This document shows positions 63,100 through 64,000 of a DNA stretch of 64,000 bases, piece by piece (position 1 is the stretch's first letter; every line of letters starts with the position of its first letter). The notes under the pieces are model-generated. The model worked only from the letters and a program-made list of their open reading frames with translations. It had not been told where the DNA came from and ran no database searches. The stretch is from the NCBI RefSeq assembly GCF_030694375.1, contig NZ_JAUXYL010000038.1, positions 124,001-188,000 of the forward strand, given 5' to 3'. Source of the DNA: Algoriphagus sp. (GTDB lineage: Bacteria > Bacteroidota > Bacteroidia > Cytophagales > Cyclobacteriaceae). The translations under genes and the position numbers were made by a program.

Positions 63100-63107
63100 T
63101 ACCTTTG
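63100..63107 (+). promoter_or_regulatory. Candidate -7 box upstream of the RluA-type gene
   Basis: TACCTTTG is an exact match to the Bacteroidota consensus TAnnTTTG. It lies 9 bases before the ATG at 63117, so the transcript would have a very short leader. Confidence 0.45.
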
Positions 63108-63116
63108 TGATTCATT

Positions 63117-63851
63117 ATGAAAAAGAAGCCATTTTCCGTTGTCTATGAGGACAACCACCTCCTGATCGTCAATAAAGCCGCGGGCATCCTTGTTCAGGGT
63201 GATAAAACCGGTGACAAAACACTGACCGATTATTGCAAAGAATACATTGCTGAGAAATACAATAAGCCGGGAGAGGTATTCCTTCATCCGGTCCACAGAC
63301 TGGATAGGCCGGTAAGTGGATTGGTGGCTTTTGCCCGTACATCCAAGGGATTGGAGCGTATGATGGAACTCTTCCGCAAGCGGGAGATCCACAAAGTCTA
63401 TTGGGCGATTGTAAAGCGCAAGCCTCGTGAAGAGATGGGCAAACTGACGCACTACTTGACCAAAGACGAATTCAAAAATGTGGTCACCGCACACGACAGA
63501 GAAGTGCCCGGTTCGCAAAAAGCCGAGTTGAATTACAAAACTTTGGGTTATATGAATGACCACTGGCTTTTGGAAGTTCGTCCGATCTCCGGTCGTCCAC
63601 ATCAGATTCGCGTACAGTTGGCATCCATGGGTTGCCCGATTCGGGGTGATGTGAAGTATGGTTTTGCCAAGCCAAATCCGGATGCGAGCATTAACCTGCA
63701 TGCCTTTCATCTTATTTTTGTACATCCTACCCTGAAGGAGAAATTGTATATGCGAGCGGCACTTCCTGAGTCAGAATTCTGGGAGCAATTCCTTGAATTT
63801 GAAGAGCGAAGGGTGAAAGATCAGCATCTGGATAATACGTTTTCGGGGTAA
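63117..63851 (+). CDS. RluA-family pseudouridine synthase
   Basis: The 244-residue protein has the catalytic motif HPVHRLDRPVSGLV, in which the Asp near residue 63 forms the covalent intermediate with uridine. IKAAGILVQGD-like NKAAGILVQGD near residue 22, GRPHQIRVQLASMGCPIRGDVKYG near residue 160, and INLHAFHLIFVHP near residue 195 complete the fold. It has no S4 domain, so it resembles the short RluA/TruC-like forms. It converts uridine to pseudouridine in rRNA or tRNA; the target is unknown. Confidence 0.93.
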   Translation: MKKKPFSVVYEDNHLLIVNKAAGILVQGDKTGDKTLTDYCKEYIAEKYNKPGEVFLHPVHRLDRPVSGLVAFARTSKGLERMMELFRKREIHKVYWAIVKRKPREEMGKLTHYLTKDEFKNVVTAHDREVPGSQKAELNYKTLGYMNDHWLLEVRPISGRPHQIRVQLASMGCPIRGDVKYGFAKPNPDASINLHAFHLIFVHPTLKEKLYMRAALPESEFWEQFLEFEERRVKDQHLDNTFSG

Positions 63852-63964
63852 TTAAAAAAGAAATACAGTAGAAATACCTGTGTTTTAAAGTTAGTATTTG
63901 TCTTATCCGATAGAAATGCCTCTATTATTTCGTCCGCTCTAGTGGACCTATTTCAAGTGTGTCT

Positions 63965-63979
63965 CCTGCCTCCGGCAGG
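63965..63979. repeat. Small hairpin cctgcc-tcc-ggcagg near the window edge
   Basis: CCTGCC and GGCAGG form a 6-bp stem with a 3-nt loop. The 149 bp after the RluA-type stop hold this hairpin and no gene that I can support. It resembles the hairpin at 53603-53618. Confidence 0.45.
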
Positions 63980-64000
63980 CAAGCGCGAAGCATATCTCCA

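Noticed and set aside
1..64000. CRISPR array, prophage or integrative element
   Set aside because: No regular direct repeats with spacers, no integrase, and no phage structural genes were seen.

Overview
The window looks like a chromosomal segment of a member of the Bacteroidota, most like the Cytophagales (Cyclobacteriaceae, e.g. Algoriphagus-like). The reasons are the mixture of families: a large outer-membrane beta-barrel with a carboxypeptidase-like N-terminal domain, DUF4403 and PEGA-type cell-envelope proteins, a YtxJ-type thiol protein, a DUF4212/ActP/Acs/DUF294/exonuclease acetate operon, Bacteroidota-style -7 boxes (TAnnTTTG), weak Shine-Dalgarno sequences, and many short inverted repeats between genes. 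No plasmid, prophage, CRISPR array or complete insertion sequence was seen. Most of the window is ordinary core and metabolic genome.

Layout. 0-2.8 kb: the end of an ebo-type pair (EboA, then a TatD-like hydrolase cut by the window edge), a complete VapBC toxin-antitoxin pair with a recognisable operator, a small lipoprotein, then a MITE- or terminator-like inverted repeat. 3-8 kb: sugar O-acetyltransferase, secreted M28 peptidase, secreted phosphodiesterase, SMP-30 lactonase, then a repeat-rich gap. 8.1-8.65 kb: a second toxin-antitoxin pair whose RelE/ParE toxin carries a nonsense codon. 8.9-16.3 kb: pheS, a fasciclin protein, a lipoprotein pair whose metalloprotease-like member is out of frame at a G9 tract inside its signal peptide, a 2.9-kb outer-membrane barrel gene and ytxJ. 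16.3-19.6 kb: DUF4403 lipoprotein, then a HEAT-repeat protein beside an LGFP-repeat metalloprotease. 19.7-26.3 kb: the acetate uptake and activation operon. 26.5-35.4 kb: ZIP transporter, ApbE, RuvB, an AAA+ ATPase with a 17-bp palindrome over its start codon, tRNA-Val, UvrA, and a PnuC/NR-kinase pair. 35.5-40.2 kb: beta-lactamase-fold hydrolase, S9 peptidase and CE15-like esterase. 40.3-48.6 kb: a sugar-catabolism region with two modules, a four-gene operon led by a HUMPS-family decarboxylase/aldolase and a LacI regulator beside an amylosucrase-like GH13 enzyme and an SLC45-like transporter. 48.8-54.4 kb: PEGA protein, M19 dipeptidase, RsmI-like methylase, amidohydrolase, alpha/beta hydrolase, then a cluster of six hairpins. 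54.9-64 kb: housekeeping genes (pdxJ, yqeY-cvpA-pabA, lolA, ftsK, pyrD, coaX, a GNAT enzyme, an RluA-type pseudouridine synthase).

How the genes work together. The clearest functional groups are acetate import, activation and control (26.3 to 19.7 kb on the minus strand), NAD salvage (pnuC plus kinase), sucrose or alpha-glucan use (LacI, GH13, MFS), an unassigned sugar or sugar-acid pathway (HUMPS, MDR, SDR, TIM-barrel), peptide scavenging (M28, S9, M19) and chromosome maintenance (ruvB, uvrA, ftsK). I did not find a clearly new multi-gene system. The best leads are the G9 frame switch in the lipoprotein metalloprotease, the decayed toxin-antitoxin pair, the palindrome on the ATPase start codon and the HUMPS operon.
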